NCBI RefSeq assembly: GCF_002741985.1
Contig: NZ_APHW01000021.1
Location: forward strand, 169,015 to 233,014
Source: Vibrio rotiferianus CAIM 577 = LMG 21460
Lineage (GTDB): Bacteria > Pseudomonadota > Gammaproteobacteria > Enterobacterales > Vibrionaceae
DNA length: 64,000 bases
Direction: 5' to 3'
Within the stretch, counting starts at the first letter, position 1, and each line of letters opens with the position of its first letter. Shown here one piece after another: positions 48,715 to 57,023 of this stretch. The notes below the pieces were generated by a model that was not told the DNA's origin, did no database searches, and saw only the letters and a program-made list of their open reading frames with translations. The position numbers and the translations under genes were made by a program.

Positions 48715-48927
48715 TCCATCCTCTCGCCTCGGTTATCATTTATCTAAGTGGTAGCCGAGGTTTTCGTCTTTATTTTTTCCCCTCTCCGTTCGCGACAATT
48801 CTGTTTCATACCTGAGACGAGTTTACCCAAATCTCGCAATCTGCTTAATTTCCGAGTGCTAGCTCACACTTTTCTGACAATTCTCAACTATGTTCAGCGG
48901 GTAATCTCAATCCGCATAGGAAACAAT

Positions 48928-49626
48928 ATGAATAAATACATGGCAGAGGTGTTTGGTACTTTTTGGTTAGTACTTGGTGGTTGTGGCAGTGCTGTACTGG
49001 CTGCTGGCTTTCCAGACGTGGGCATTGGCCTATTAGGTGTTTCTTTTGCTTTCGGTTTGACCGTTCTTACCATGGCATTTGCTATCGGCCATATCTCTGG
49101 CTGTCACCTAAACCCAGCTGTGACTGTCGGTTTATGGGCTGGCGGCCGTTTCGAGACTAAAGACGTTGTACCTTATATCATTGCTCAAGTTGTCGGTGGT
49201 GTGATTGCAGGTGGCATACTTTATGTTATCGCGACCGGCCAAGCGGGATTTGATGTTGTCGGTTCGGGCTTCGCTTCAAACGGCTACGGTGAACATTCTC
49301 CAGGTCAATACTCAATGATGGCGGCACTTGTGACTGAAGTGGTGATGACGATGATGTTCCTTATCGTAATCATGGGCGCGACAGACAAACGCGCACCGCA
49401 AGGCTTTGCACCTATCGCGATTGGTCTGTGTTTGACTCTTATCCACCTAATCAGTATTCCTGTGACTAACACTTCGGTTAACCCAGCGCGTAGTACTGGT
49501 GTTGCGGTATTTGTTGGCGACTGGGCGGTTTCTCAGCTTTGGCTATTCTGGGTAGCACCAATCGTGGGCGGTATTCTAGGTGCGCTTATCTACCAGAATC
49601 TCCTAGGTAAAGAATCAAACGATTAA
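48928..49626 (+). CDS. aqpZ: Aquaporin Z
   Basis: A 232-residue major intrinsic protein, a water channel (E. coli AqpZ 231). Two NPA boxes form the pore: HLNPAVTVG at about residue 63 and [11 protein letters not shown] at about 185. The second box has the Arg of the selectivity filter. The start ATG at 48928 has AGGAAACA before it; the longer frame upstream (from 48748) is not used. Its own terminator follows. Divergence from the neighbouring permease suggests independent control. Confidence 0.97.
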   Translation: MNKYMAEVFGTFWLVLGGCGSAVLAAGFPDVGIGLLGVSFAFGLTVLTMAFAIGHISGCHLNPAVTVGLWAGGRFETKDVVPYIIAQVVGGVIAGGILYVIATGQAGFDVVGSGFASNGYGEHSPGQYSMMAALVTEVVMTMMFLIVIMGATDKRAPQGFAPIAIGLCLTLIHLISIPVTNTSVNPARSTGVAVFVGDWAVSQLWLFWVAPIVGGILGALIYQNLLGKESND

Positions 49627-49648
49627 TTAGTTCTCAAACCGCAAGATC

Positions 49649-49677
49649 AAAAAAGCCGCTGAATTCAGCGGCTTTAT
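49649..49677. terminator. Bidirectional terminator between aqpZ and recR
   Basis: AAAAAGCCGCTGAATTCAGCGGCTTT hairpin; convergent genes on either side. Confidence 0.9.
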
Positions 49678-49679
49678 TA

Positions 49680-50279
49680 TTAAATCTTGTGTCGCCCCAG
49701 AAGGGAGTGTGACAAGGTTGTCCCGTCCACGAGCTCAAGCTCGCCACCAACTGGTACACCGTGGGCAATGCGGCTTGCATCAACTTGATGTTCTTTACAC
49801 AGTTCAGCGATGTAATGTGCTGTTGCTTCCCCTTCCACCGTTGGGTTGGTGGCGAGAATCACTTCAGAAACATCACCTCGACGGAGACGGTAATCCAACA
49901 CATCAAGGCCAATATCACTTGGGCCAATACCATCCAGGGGTGATAAGTGCCCCATCAGCACAAAGTACCGACCGGAGTATTGACCAGTGGCTTCTACTGC
50001 TGCAATGTCTGCTGGGCTTTCTACTACACAAATTTGACCGTTTTCTTGGCGTTTTGGGTTAGTACAGATATGGCAGACTTCTTCTTCAGTAAAAGTACGG
50101 CACTCAGTGCAATGACCAATTTCTGTCATGGACTGACTCAGCGCGTCTGCCAGTTGCAAACCGCCTTTTCTATCACGCTGTAACAAATGAAAGGCCATAC
50201 GTTGCGCCGACTTGGGGCCAACCCCAGGTAGACAACGTAAGGCCTCCATCAATTGTTCCAGCATATGACTGGTACGCAT
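49680..50279 (-). CDS. recR: Recombination mediator RecR
   Basis: A 199-residue RecR, part of the RecFOR pathway that loads RecA onto gapped DNA. An N-terminal helix-hairpin-helix ([20 protein letters not shown]) is followed by a C4 zinc motif (CTECRTF...CHIC) and a Toprim region ([22 protein letters not shown], then [16 protein letters not shown]). Ends RHKI. It is the last gene of the dnaX-ybaB-recR operon, as in E. coli, with 30 bp to ybaB. Confidence 0.98.
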   Translation of the reverse strand: MRTSHMLEQLMEALRCLPGVGPKSAQRMAFHLLQRDRKGGLQLADALSQSMTEIGHCTECRTFTEEEVCHICTNPKRQENGQICVVESPADIAAVEATGQYSGRYFVLMGHLSPLDGIGPSDIGLDVLDYRLRRGDVSEVILATNPTVEGEATAHYIAELCKEHQVDASRIAHGVPVGGELELVDGTTLSHSLLGRHKI

Positions 50280-50309
50280 TAAAAATCCGCTTAATTAAGA
50301 TTCAGCAGA

Positions 50310-50639
50310 TTAGAATGGCATCTTCATACCTGGTGGTAGTTGCATACCGCCAGTTACAGAAGCCATTTTCTCTTTTTGAGTCTCTTCAACGCGACGTGCT
50401 GCATCGTTGAATGCTGCAGCAATAAGATCTTCTAGCATCTCTTTGTCGTCTTCCATCAGACTTTCGTCAATGTCTACACGACGCACACTGTGGCTGCCAG
50501 TGATTGTAACTTTAACTAGACCAGCACCAGACTCGCCAGTTACTTCCATATTCGCGATTTCTTCTTGAAGCTTTTGCATGCGATCTTGCATTTGCTGGGC
50601 TTGCTTCATTAGGTTGCCCATACCGCCTTTACCAAACAT
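50310..50639 (-). CDS. ybaB: YbaB/EbfC nucleoid-associated protein
   Basis: A 109-residue DNA-binding dimer of the YbaB/EbfC family, with a Met/Gln-rich N-terminal helix ([21 protein letters not shown]) and the block [20 protein letters not shown]. Length equals E. coli YbaB (109). Start ATG at 50639. It lies between dnaX and recR. Confidence 0.97.
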   Translation of the reverse strand: MFGKGGMGNLMKQAQQMQDRMQKLQEEIANMEVTGESGAGLVKVTITGSHSVRRVDIDESLMEDDKEMLEDLIAAAFNDAARRVEETQKEKMASVTGGMQLPPGMKMPF

Positions 50640-50721
50640 GTTTATCTCTCTGGTTTAATTAGGTGTTGCATCTGTTAATGGGGTTTTCACATTGCGTTTT
50701 CAACCCCATTCCGTTCAATTT

Positions 50722-52917
50722 TTAGATAGGACGAACACTATCTTTATCAAGCTCTGCTGCAAATCGACGTTCGATGAACTGAACATGCGGATCGTTCTCT
50801 AAGCTGTTCAGAGCTTGTTGTAATTTTTCTTGGTAGAGCCTGTCTCTCAACTCAAGCGGCGTCTCACCGTTTTCGCCGACTCCGATGCTCAGGTGACACT
50901 CTTCTCCCAACACATTGTTCAGTGCGCTCAGAAGCTCACTTTGCGCTCTGTCGGTATTCAAGTGTGCCTGACTGCCTCTTAATTGTAGCGAAACTGTCGA
51001 GCCTTCTTTGTTGAAATGCGAGTTTAATGCCAATTGTTCCACTAATTTTGGGGTATTCATTTGGCTAATTAAGTTCGCCCATTCGCTTTTCTCTAGCGAT
51101 TCATCAACCAGCTTCTGCGCCATCTCTGGCGTTTTTTCATGCTCTAGCGCTTGCTTGAGCTGCGTAGGTGTCAACTGCGTATTGGCTTTCTTTTCAACCG
51201 GCTTGGTTGGACGCCAACGGTACGCTTCATCCTCTGGTGCTTGTTTTTCAGCTTGAGGAGCAGATTTAGGCGACACCTGCGCGGAATTGCCATGCAATTG
51301 CGCTAAACGGTCAATAACCGATTCTTTTTGTGCAGATGTCGCGTTAGACTTTTTTGGGCCACCAGTTTGATTTGGTGCTTGCTGCTGCCCTTGACGTTGC
51401 GAACGCAATTGATGACGCAAACCACTCAAGCTACCACGAGCAGGTGCCGGAGCACTTTCTTGTGGCTGAGCCTGTTGAGGAGCTTGCTGCGTTGGTGCAG
51501 GGTTCTCACTCACTGGCGGAGCCATATCATATTGTGGTGGTACCATGTCGTAGCCACCTTGATACTCAGGTTGGTACTGTGGCGCTTCGTTCATCGCACT
51601 TGGGTTGTGCGCCGCAGGCTGACTCATTGGCTGAGATACAGCTTGTTGTTGCGGTGCCGATGTCATTGGGCGGCTTTGCGTTTGCTGTACGGGCGCTTGA
51701 GACACGGATGCTTGTTGGTGTGATGGTGGCTGTTGAGATGACTGCTGCGGAGCCGCTTTTGGCTGACTTGTACTCGCAGCTGGCGCGACTTGTGGCTGTG
51801 ATGATGTAGAAATCACGTTTGCGCCATTAGTCGCTGATGGACGGAATGCCATCATGCGCAATACGATCATTTCCATGCCGACGCGACCATTTGGTGACAA
51901 CGTCAGATCTTCACGACCTTTCAAAGCAATTTGGTAGTAAAGCTGCACATCTTGCGGTGTGAGAGCTTTACTCAATAATTCGATTTTTTCGGCATCAGGT
52001 TGCGCCTGATCCAAAGTCGATGGAAGAGCTTGATACATCGCGACACGATGAAGCTGCGATGCCAGTTGTTGTAACAATCCATCCCACTCCACACCATTCG
52101 ATGCAAGTTGCTGGATTTTATCCAGCGCCTGTTGAGGTTGCTTACTGCTGATCGACTCAAGTAAGTGAATCGCTTGGTCAGTATCAATTGTCCCAAGCAT
52201 GTGACTCACGATATCGGTTTGAATTGTACCGTTACCTAGAGCAATCGCTTGGTCAGTTAAGCTCAATGCATCACGCATACTGCCATCTGCAGCGTGCGAG
52301 ATCATGCCAAGTGCTCTTGCTTCTGCAGAGACTTGTTCTTTTTCCAGAATATGGTCAAGTTGCTGATGAATGTCATCAACACTGATTGGCTTTAGGTGGA
52401 ACTGCAAACAGCGCGATAAAATCGTTACTGGCAGTTTTTGTGGATCCGTGGTCGCCAACAAGAACTTCACATACTCAGGCGGCTCTTCCAACGTTTTTAA
52501 CAGTGCATTGAAAGAGTGACGCGAAAGCATGTGTACCTCATCGATGAGGTACACTTTAAAACGTCCGCGAGCGGGTTTGTATTGAACGTTATCTAACAGT
52601 TCACGAGTGTCTTCAACTTTAGTACGAGAAGCTGCGTCAATCTCTAATAGGTCAACAAAACGACCTTCATCAATCTCACGACAAGTATCACACTCACCAC
52701 AAGGGTTAGCGGTAATACCTGTCTCACAGTTCAGGCCCTTAGCAAACAGTCGGCCAATCGACGTTTTACCAACGCCTCGAGTGCCGCTAAATAAGTACGC
52801 ATGGTGTAAGCGATTTTGCGCTAACGCGTTCTCTAAAGCCGTCAGAACATGGTTCTGGCCTACGACTTGGTCAAACTTGTTAGGACGCCATTTTCGCGCT
52901 AAAGCTAAATAACTCAT
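50722..52917 (-). CDS. dnaX: DNA polymerase III subunits gamma and tau
   Basis: A 731-residue clamp-loader ATPase (E. coli tau 643). The AAA+ part has Walker A GTRGVGKTSIGRLF, a zinc module with four Cys (CETGITANPCGECDTC), Walker B LIDEVHML, and sensor 1/SRC LSRC. After about residue 365 the linker is long and Gln/Pro/Ala-rich, which accounts for the extra length, and the C-terminal tau domain that binds DnaB and the alpha subunit follows. A slippery heptamer A AAA AAG in the 0 frame (codons 521-523) would yield the short gamma form. First gene of the dnaX-ybaB-recR operon; apt lies directly upstream. Confidence 0.97.
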   Translation of the reverse strand: MSYLALARKWRPNKFDQVVGQNHVLTALENALAQNRLHHAYLFSGTRGVGKTSIGRLFAKGLNCETGITANPCGECDTCREIDEGRFVDLLEIDAASRTKVEDTRELLDNVQYKPARGRFKVYLIDEVHMLSRHSFNALLKTLEEPPEYVKFLLATTDPQKLPVTILSRCLQFHLKPISVDDIHQQLDHILEKEQVSAEARALGMISHAADGSMRDALSLTDQAIALGNGTIQTDIVSHMLGTIDTDQAIHLLESISSKQPQQALDKIQQLASNGVEWDGLLQQLASQLHRVAMYQALPSTLDQAQPDAEKIELLSKALTPQDVQLYYQIALKGREDLTLSPNGRVGMEMIVLRMMAFRPSATNGANVISTSSQPQVAPAASTSQPKAAPQQSSQQPPSHQQASVSQAPVQQTQSRPMTSAPQQQAVSQPMSQPAAHNPSAMNEAPQYQPEYQGGYDMVPPQYDMAPPVSENPAPTQQAPQQAQPQESAPAPARGSLSGLRHQLRSQRQGQQQAPNQTGGPKKSNATSAQKESVIDRLAQLHGNSAQVSPKSAPQAEKQAPEDEAYRWRPTKPVEKKANTQLTPTQLKQALEHEKTPEMAQKLVDESLEKSEWANLISQMNTPKLVEQLALNSHFNKEGSTVSLQLRGSQAHLNTDRAQSELLSALNNVLGEECHLSIGVGENGETPLELRDRLYQEKLQQALNSLENDPHVQFIERRFAAELDKDSVRPI
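51349..51355 (-). promoter_or_regulatory. dnaX: dnaX programmed -1 frameshift slippery heptamer
   Basis: On the coding strand the bases read A AAA AAG within codons 521-523 (CCA AAA AAG). After a -1 slip the next codon is GTC and then TAA, so translation ends with Lys-Lys-Val after about 524 residues. This is the same slippery heptamer as E. coli dnaX. An upstream Shine-Dalgarno-like AGGG is present but further off than in E. coli. Confidence 0.75.
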
Positions 52918-52925
52918 TGAATGTA

Positions 52926-53471
52926 TTAGTGTCCTTCAAACTCGCAAATGCTGTATACGTTCAGGCCTAGACCTTCTAGGCGCTTATCACCACCGATTTC
53001 TGGCAGGTTGATAACGAATGCAGCATGCTCTAACTCACCGCCTAGTTGGCGGATAAGCTTCGTTGTTGCTTCAATTGTGCCGCCAGTTGCTAGCAGATCG
53101 TCAACAACCAATACTTTATCGCCTTCTACGATTGCATCAGTATGAATTTCTAGCGTATCGACACCATATTCAAGCTCATATGATTGAGCAACCGTCGGGC
53201 GAGGAAGCTTGCCAGGCTTACGCACAGGAACAAAACCCACGCCTAACTCTAGCGCTAAAGGTGCGCCGAATAGGAAACCACGAGCCTCTGTACCCACAAC
53301 TTTAGTAAAGCCCATGTCTTTGTAACGCTCAACCAATAGGTTAATCGTTGCTTGGTACGCTGCTGCGTCCTCAAGAAGGCTAGTTACGTCGCGGAAAAGG
53401 ATACCTGGTTTTGGGTAGTCTTGGATGCTTTTGATGCTAGATTTGATCAGTGAAATTGTTTCTGTAGTCAT
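52926..53471 (-). CDS. apt: Adenine phosphoribosyltransferase
   Basis: A 181-residue purine-salvage enzyme that makes AMP from adenine and PRPP. The PRPP-binding motif is [13 protein letters not shown]; the N-terminal region has [22 protein letters not shown], and [15 protein letters not shown] lies between. Start ATG at 53471. Precedes dnaX by only 9 bp, so they are probably co-transcribed, as in the E. coli ybaN-apt-dnaX-ybaB-recR region. Confidence 0.97.
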   Translation of the reverse strand: MTTETISLIKSSIKSIQDYPKPGILFRDVTSLLEDAAAYQATINLLVERYKDMGFTKVVGTEARGFLFGAPLALELGVGFVPVRKPGKLPRPTVAQSYELEYGVDTLEIHTDAIVEGDKVLVVDDLLATGGTIEATTKLIRQLGGELEHAAFVINLPEIGGDKRLEGLGLNVYSICEFEGH

Positions 53472-53595
53472 AATACCGGTTTACTTAGATTGGCTCATCA
53501 CCCTCTGTTCTAATCACAATATTATGAGGGCAATCAACAATAGGTTTTCACCACCATATGCTTTTTTAAAAAATCACAGGCGCTGAAAATACAAA

Positions 53596-53615
53596 CGCCC
53601 ACTCGAAGAGCGGGC
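53596..53615 (-). terminator. Possible terminator of ybaN
   Basis: A GCCCGCTCTTCGAGTGGGC hairpin on the minus strand with short T stretches after it; weak and near the apt promoter region. Confidence 0.45.
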
Positions 53616-53633
53616 ACACTATTCCCTACAATC

Positions 53634-54038
53634 TTAGTGATTTTCTTCTCTGTCAGCAACAAGCTCAGTCACAGGTAGACGTATAAACCAACTGAGTAAA
53701 ACGATTAGCATCACTAAAAGCGCAATTTTTACCCAGATGAAGGGCGCAACCAGAATTGATACGGTAAAACTCAATACGATAAACAACGCACCACGTTGCT
53801 TAACTTTTCGAGTTACCGCTCTATGTTTGTGCCAGTTCTCTAATATCGGCCCAAAAGTTTTATGCTCGTGTAGCCAACGATGAAATATCGGACTACCACG
53901 TAAAAAGCAGGCACTCGCTAAAAGGATAAAAGGTGTGGTCGGGAGCAAAGGAAGAACGATACCTGCAATGCCAAGTATCATGCAGAGTCCACCTGCAATA
54001 TTGAAAAAGTAACGCTTAATACGAATGGTGGACTCCAA
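53634..54038 (-). CDS. ybaN: YbaN-family membrane protein (DUF454)
   Basis: A 134-residue protein of the DUF454/YbaN family with three or four hydrophobic segments (KRYFFNIAGGLCMILGIAGIVLPLLPTTPF; LFIVLSFTVSILVAPFIWVKIALLVMLIVLLSWF). The block VLPLLPTTPFILLASACFLRGSPIFHRWL is diagnostic. Function unknown. No ATG is at the start: TTG at 54038, or ATT after a GGAG at 12 bp downstream, is possible. In E. coli it is next to apt as here. Confidence 0.9.
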   Translation of the reverse strand: MESTIRIKRYFFNIAGGLCMILGIAGIVLPLLPTTPFILLASACFLRGSPIFHRWLHEHKTFGPILENWHKHRAVTRKVKQRGALFIVLSFTVSILVAPFIWVKIALLVMLIVLLSWFIRLPVTELVADREENH

Positions 54039-54053
54039 TAAACTATCTTTTAA

Positions 54054-54185
54054 TTAAAAGCCTGCGTAACCGTTCATTACGCGAAGCCAGGTTAACGTTG
54101 CAGGTAGAGTTGGGATCAAAAGGACTGCAATGAAACCTAAAAAGTAAAAAACATTATAAGGCTCTTTAAATTCTTTGTCTGCCAT
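54054..54185 (-). CDS. Small membrane protein (43 aa) upstream of ybaN
   Basis: A 43-codon frame, ATG at 54185. The product is MADKEFKEPYNVFYFLGFIA followed by VLLIPTLPATLTWLRVMNGYAGF: a short polar N-terminus, one hydrophobic helix (about 12-30) and a short tail. The stop lies 15 bp before the likely ybaN start, so co-transcription is likely. AGAAG precedes the ATG. I do not know the family. Absence of stop codons and membrane character support a real gene; too short to be sure. Confidence 0.6.
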   Translation of the reverse strand: MADKEFKEPYNVFYFLGFIAVLLIPTLPATLTWLRVMNGYAGF

Positions 54186-54354
54186 GGACTTCTTCTCACT
54201 AGTTGACTTTACTTCTCCCAAACGCACCGCGTTAAATTAACGTTGCACAAATGGGTCATTATTGTTTTAAGCGATGACTATACCTTAAACAGCAAATGCT
54301 AAACACCAACAAAAAGTAAGGGTTTATAGAATAAGAAGCCGGATACGAACCAAC

Positions 54355-54378
54355 AAAAAACGGCGCAATGCGCCGTTT
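54355..54378 (-). terminator. Terminator of the RssB-like gene
   Basis: AAACGGCGCAATGCGCCGTTT hairpin with six T on the minus strand. Confidence 0.88.
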
Positions 54379-54400
54379 CAGTATAAATATACTCCCACAA

Positions 54401-55507
54401 CTAAATAAGCCGACTCATCTGAATGATACTGAGGCTAAAGCTTGAAGATCCGATACAACCTATTGAAAGCTGACCATTGGTGTTAATGGTTAGATCTTTG
54501 GTAACGAAGTTCTTCACACTTCCCTCTCCTAAACTCAATCCAGCTGGTACATGGTGGTTCATATTGCCATTGATCCATTGGCTGTCTAAGCCTGCTGGTA
54601 GTATCGATATTGAAGAAGAAGCCAGATCCGCCACACCAAATACCGCATTGACTGGCGCTGCACACTCTGAACACTGAATGCCCTTTTCAATAATCTCGAC
54701 AAGGTCTTTAAGGTCAGCACTAAAGCTCTTCAGGTTCCTCAGGTAATCATCAAATAAAGCTCGAATAAGGAGTGTTGTCGCTACCCCTTTATCTGACTGA
54801 GAAGCAGAATCCACCAAGTAAAATGCAAACTGACCATTCATCAACCATCGATAATCAAATACCAAAGGCATAACGTCAGTGGATTGCAGCAACCTATACG
54901 AACACTTCCAATCACCTTGGGTGGTATCTTTCTCTGGCAGCAAAGCATGCAGCAGATCACGAGCGGCGCTTGGGTTGTTTTGCAGATACTCTAAGTGCCA
55001 ATGCAATTCCTGTTCATCTGGCATCTCACCGCCATCATCAACTCGGAACCACTGGCTTGAAAAATCGCGTTGCTCTGAAAAATGACAATCAGAATCCTCT
55101 AGGGTGTTTTCAACTGCTTGATAGAGATGTTCATAATTACTAATGGGTTTGGGTAAGAAATCTTTTATTCCAAACCTTAAGGCTTTCGCAACATCTGACA
55201 TCTCATTGGTAGCAGAAACTACAATAAGGGGTAGTGATGGATACTCTAGACTAACCTCTTCGACGAACTCAATACCATCGAGCACTGGCATTGATAAATC
55301 ACACAATATAACGTCGGGATCATTATTTCGAAGTTGTTGCAGTGCTTCTAGCCCGTTTTCAGCTTCTACTACCTTAAATCCCTGACTTTCCAAATAAGCA
55401 CTAGTCACTTTGCGAAAAATCGGATCGTCGTCCACTAACATGATCAGTTTCTGATTAACCGCTTCTTGCGCCGAGGCTATTGCTGTTTGACTGTGAGTCT
55501 TATACAT
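54401..55507 (-). CDS. RssB-like response regulator with degenerate phosphatase domain
   Basis: A 368-residue protein. Residues of about 20-140 are a receiver domain: acidic triad VDDD (25-28), phosphorylation site Asp70 in VILCDLSMP, and Lys120 in LPKP. The C-terminal half (about 160-365) resembles the PP2C-like domain of E. coli RssB (337 residues), without obvious metal-binding aspartates, as in RssB. RssB is an adaptor that delivers RpoS to ClpXP when phosphorylated. Role as RpoS adaptor here is inferred. Start ATG at 55507 with AAAGGT before it; an upstream in-frame GTG exists. No kinase gene next to it. Confidence 0.85.
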   Translation of the reverse strand: MYKTHSQTAIASAQEAVNQKLIMLVDDDPIFRKVTSAYLESQGFKVVEAENGLEALQQLRNNDPDVILCDLSMPVLDGIEFVEEVSLEYPSLPLIVVSATNEMSDVAKALRFGIKDFLPKPISNYEHLYQAVENTLEDSDCHFSEQRDFSSQWFRVDDGGEMPDEQELHWHLEYLQNNPSAARDLLHALLPEKDTTQGDWKCSYRLLQSTDVMPLVFDYRWLMNGQFAFYLVDSASQSDKGVATTLLIRALFDDYLRNLKSFSADLKDLVEIIEKGIQCSECAAPVNAVFGVADLASSSISILPAGLDSQWINGNMNHHVPAGLSLGEGSVKNFVTKDLTINTNGQLSIGCIGSSSFSLSIIQMSRLI

Positions 55508-55729
55508 ACCTTTACACCTCACAAAGCTCAGTCAAAAAACAAATTAATAAGTCATTATTTTTGTTATATTTACGTCTCACGAAACGTTGCGCAGCAAGAC
55601 ATCAGGCCCTTTCACCTTGTTATAAACCGTAGCCTTAAAATGAGTTTTATACAAATATTGCATGTTTTATCAGTATTTACTCAGCTATGTCTCGTGTGTT
55701 GAAATGATGCAACATGTTGACTTAAAGCA

Positions 55730-55747
55730 AACTTTGATCACAAAGTT
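55730..55747 (+). promoter_or_regulatory. Palindrome upstream of LysR gene
   Basis: AACTTTG and CAAAGTT are perfect inverted repeats around ATCA, 45 bp before the LysR start. A possible autoregulatory site; unconfirmed. Confidence 0.4.
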
Positions 55748-55791
55748 AATTATAAATTAGCCAAAAACGGTAATTTAAAGTGTCTGGAAAT

Positions 55792-56667
55792 ATGAAATTA
55801 GATGATTTGAACCTGTTTCGATTAGTTGTCGAAAATGGGAGCTATACCGCAACTTCGCGTAAGACCATGATTCCGGTGGCAACCATCACCCGACGTATTC
55901 AGGCGCTAGAAGATTCGGTTAACTTGCGACTGTTAAACCGCCATGCGCGAAAACTGTCTCTAACAGAAGCCGGAGAACGTTTTTATCATGAGTGTTCTCC
56001 CCTTCTTCAACGCCTTACTTCTGCTGCTGAAGAGATCACCGACGAATGCCGCGGTGCGTCTGGCAAGATAAAGATATCCGCGCCATATAATCTGACTAAG
56101 CGCATGATGATGCCGATGTTCAATGGTTTTATGCGCCAGTACCCAGATATCAATATTGAACTGACAACTGAAAGCAATGCAGATCAACTTGATCCGACCG
56201 AATGGGATGTTATTTTCCGTGTAGGCCCTCAACGTGATTCAAGTCTAATTGCACGTAAGATCGGCGAAGTTAAAGATATTTTAGTCGCTAGTCCCGACTA
56301 CTTATCTGCAAACCCGGCCCCAACTCATGCAGAAGAACTTAGCAATCACTCGCTACTTAAAGGGCACCCTCTTCTTAAGTGGACGTTGATTAACAGCAAG
56401 GGTGAATCTGTCGTTAACATCGAGCGAGGTCGCTTCCAAGCTAACGCGCTAAATGTTGTTCGTAGCGCTTGTTCAGACAGCCTTGGTATTACCCTAATGC
56501 CTGACGTGATGATCAAAGAATTTATTGAGAGTGGTGATTTAGTTCGCGTTCTGCCAGATTGGAGCGCAAACCCGCGTGATATCTACATGCTTTACAACCA
56601 CAAAGACCACCTTCCTGAAAAAGTGCGCTTATTCATTGATTTCGTGATTGCTTACAACATTCACTAA
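55792..56667 (+). CDS. LysR-family transcriptional regulator
   Basis: A 291-residue LysR-type regulator. N-terminal winged helix-turn-helix (MKLDDLNLFRLVVENGSYTA, then VATITRRIQALEDSVNLRLLNRHARKLSLTEAG) and C-terminal effector domain. The helix-turn-helix has Val-Ala-Thr-Ile-Thr in place of the usual Ser-Ala-Val-Ser stretch. Effector unknown. It is divergent from the RssB-like gene, so it could control that gene, but LysR regulators often act on themselves and distant genes. The ATG at 55792, after CTGGAAAT, is preferred over GTG at 55780. Confidence 0.92.
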   Translation: MKLDDLNLFRLVVENGSYTATSRKTMIPVATITRRIQALEDSVNLRLLNRHARKLSLTEAGERFYHECSPLLQRLTSAAEEITDECRGASGKIKISAPYNLTKRMMMPMFNGFMRQYPDINIELTTESNADQLDPTEWDVIFRVGPQRDSSLIARKIGEVKDILVASPDYLSANPAPTHAEELSNHSLLKGHPLLKWTLINSKGESVVNIERGRFQANALNVVRSACSDSLGITLMPDVMIKEFIESGDLVRVLPDWSANPRDIYMLYNHKDHLPEKVRLFIDFVIAYNIH

Positions 56668-56680
56668 GTCAAGAGCCATA

Positions 56681-56710
56681 AAAAAACCAGAGCCTTCGCT
56701 CTGGTTTTTT
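56681..56710 (+). terminator. Terminator of the LysR gene
   Basis: AAAAAACCAGAGC and GCTCTGGTTTTTT form a strong stem with a CTTC loop. Confidence 0.92.
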
Positions 56711-56729
56711 ATTTCTTAAGAAGTCGCTA

Positions 56730-57020
56730 GGGTCTGTTGACCTTTTGCGGTTAAATTTTGTTCGGATGGGGACGCCTAGTCAAAAGCGTTTTAATCGCGG
56801 CGAGAGGTTTGTAGCCTAGTTATTCTAAGCAAAATCCTCTCAACAAAGAGTAAAACGCTGCCCGAAGGGGGCGCCTAGCCGAACCCTTCGGGCAGCGTTT
56901 GTGGCTCCTTTCTACTGCGTTATCGGCTTATCAGGTAGGGCAACTACATTTCAAAGCCTCTGCCTTGTATAAAGAATCCACAAACTGCTGCAAAAATCAG
57001 CTCAAAAGGTCAACAGACCC
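56730..57020. mobile_element. MITE, 291 bp, with 18-bp perfect terminal inverted repeats
   Basis: GGGTCTGTTGACCTTTTG (56730-56747) is the exact reverse complement of CAAAAGGTCAACAGACCC (57003-57020). The element is flanked by TA on both sides (56728-56729 and 57021-57022), consistent with a TA target duplication. There is no coding frame for a transposase. Inside, a perfect 17-bp hairpin (56853-56869 with 56884-56900) is surrounded by other partial pairings. It lies immediately past the purF stop. Confidence 0.85.
56853..56900. repeat. Perfect 17-bp hairpin inside the MITE
   Basis: AAACGCTGCCCGAAGGG pairs with CCCTTCGGGCAGCGTTT around a 14-nt loop. It may help terminate purF transcription or belong to the element's own folding. 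Confidence 0.85.
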
Positions 57021-57023
57021 TAA

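Noticed and set aside
48748..48927. Extended N-terminus of AqpZ
   Set aside because: The extra 60 residues have no AqpZ similarity; the good Shine-Dalgarno and family N-terminus are at 48928.
51354..51809. Long plus-strand open frame inside dnaX
   Set aside because: It lies antisense to the Gln/Pro-rich low-complexity linker of dnaX, where biased codons create open antisense frames. No start signal or domain.
56730..57020. attC-type integron site
   Set aside because: Structure is hairpin-rich, but it lacks the RYYYAAC/GTTRRRY ends. The TIR plus TA flanks fit a MITE better.
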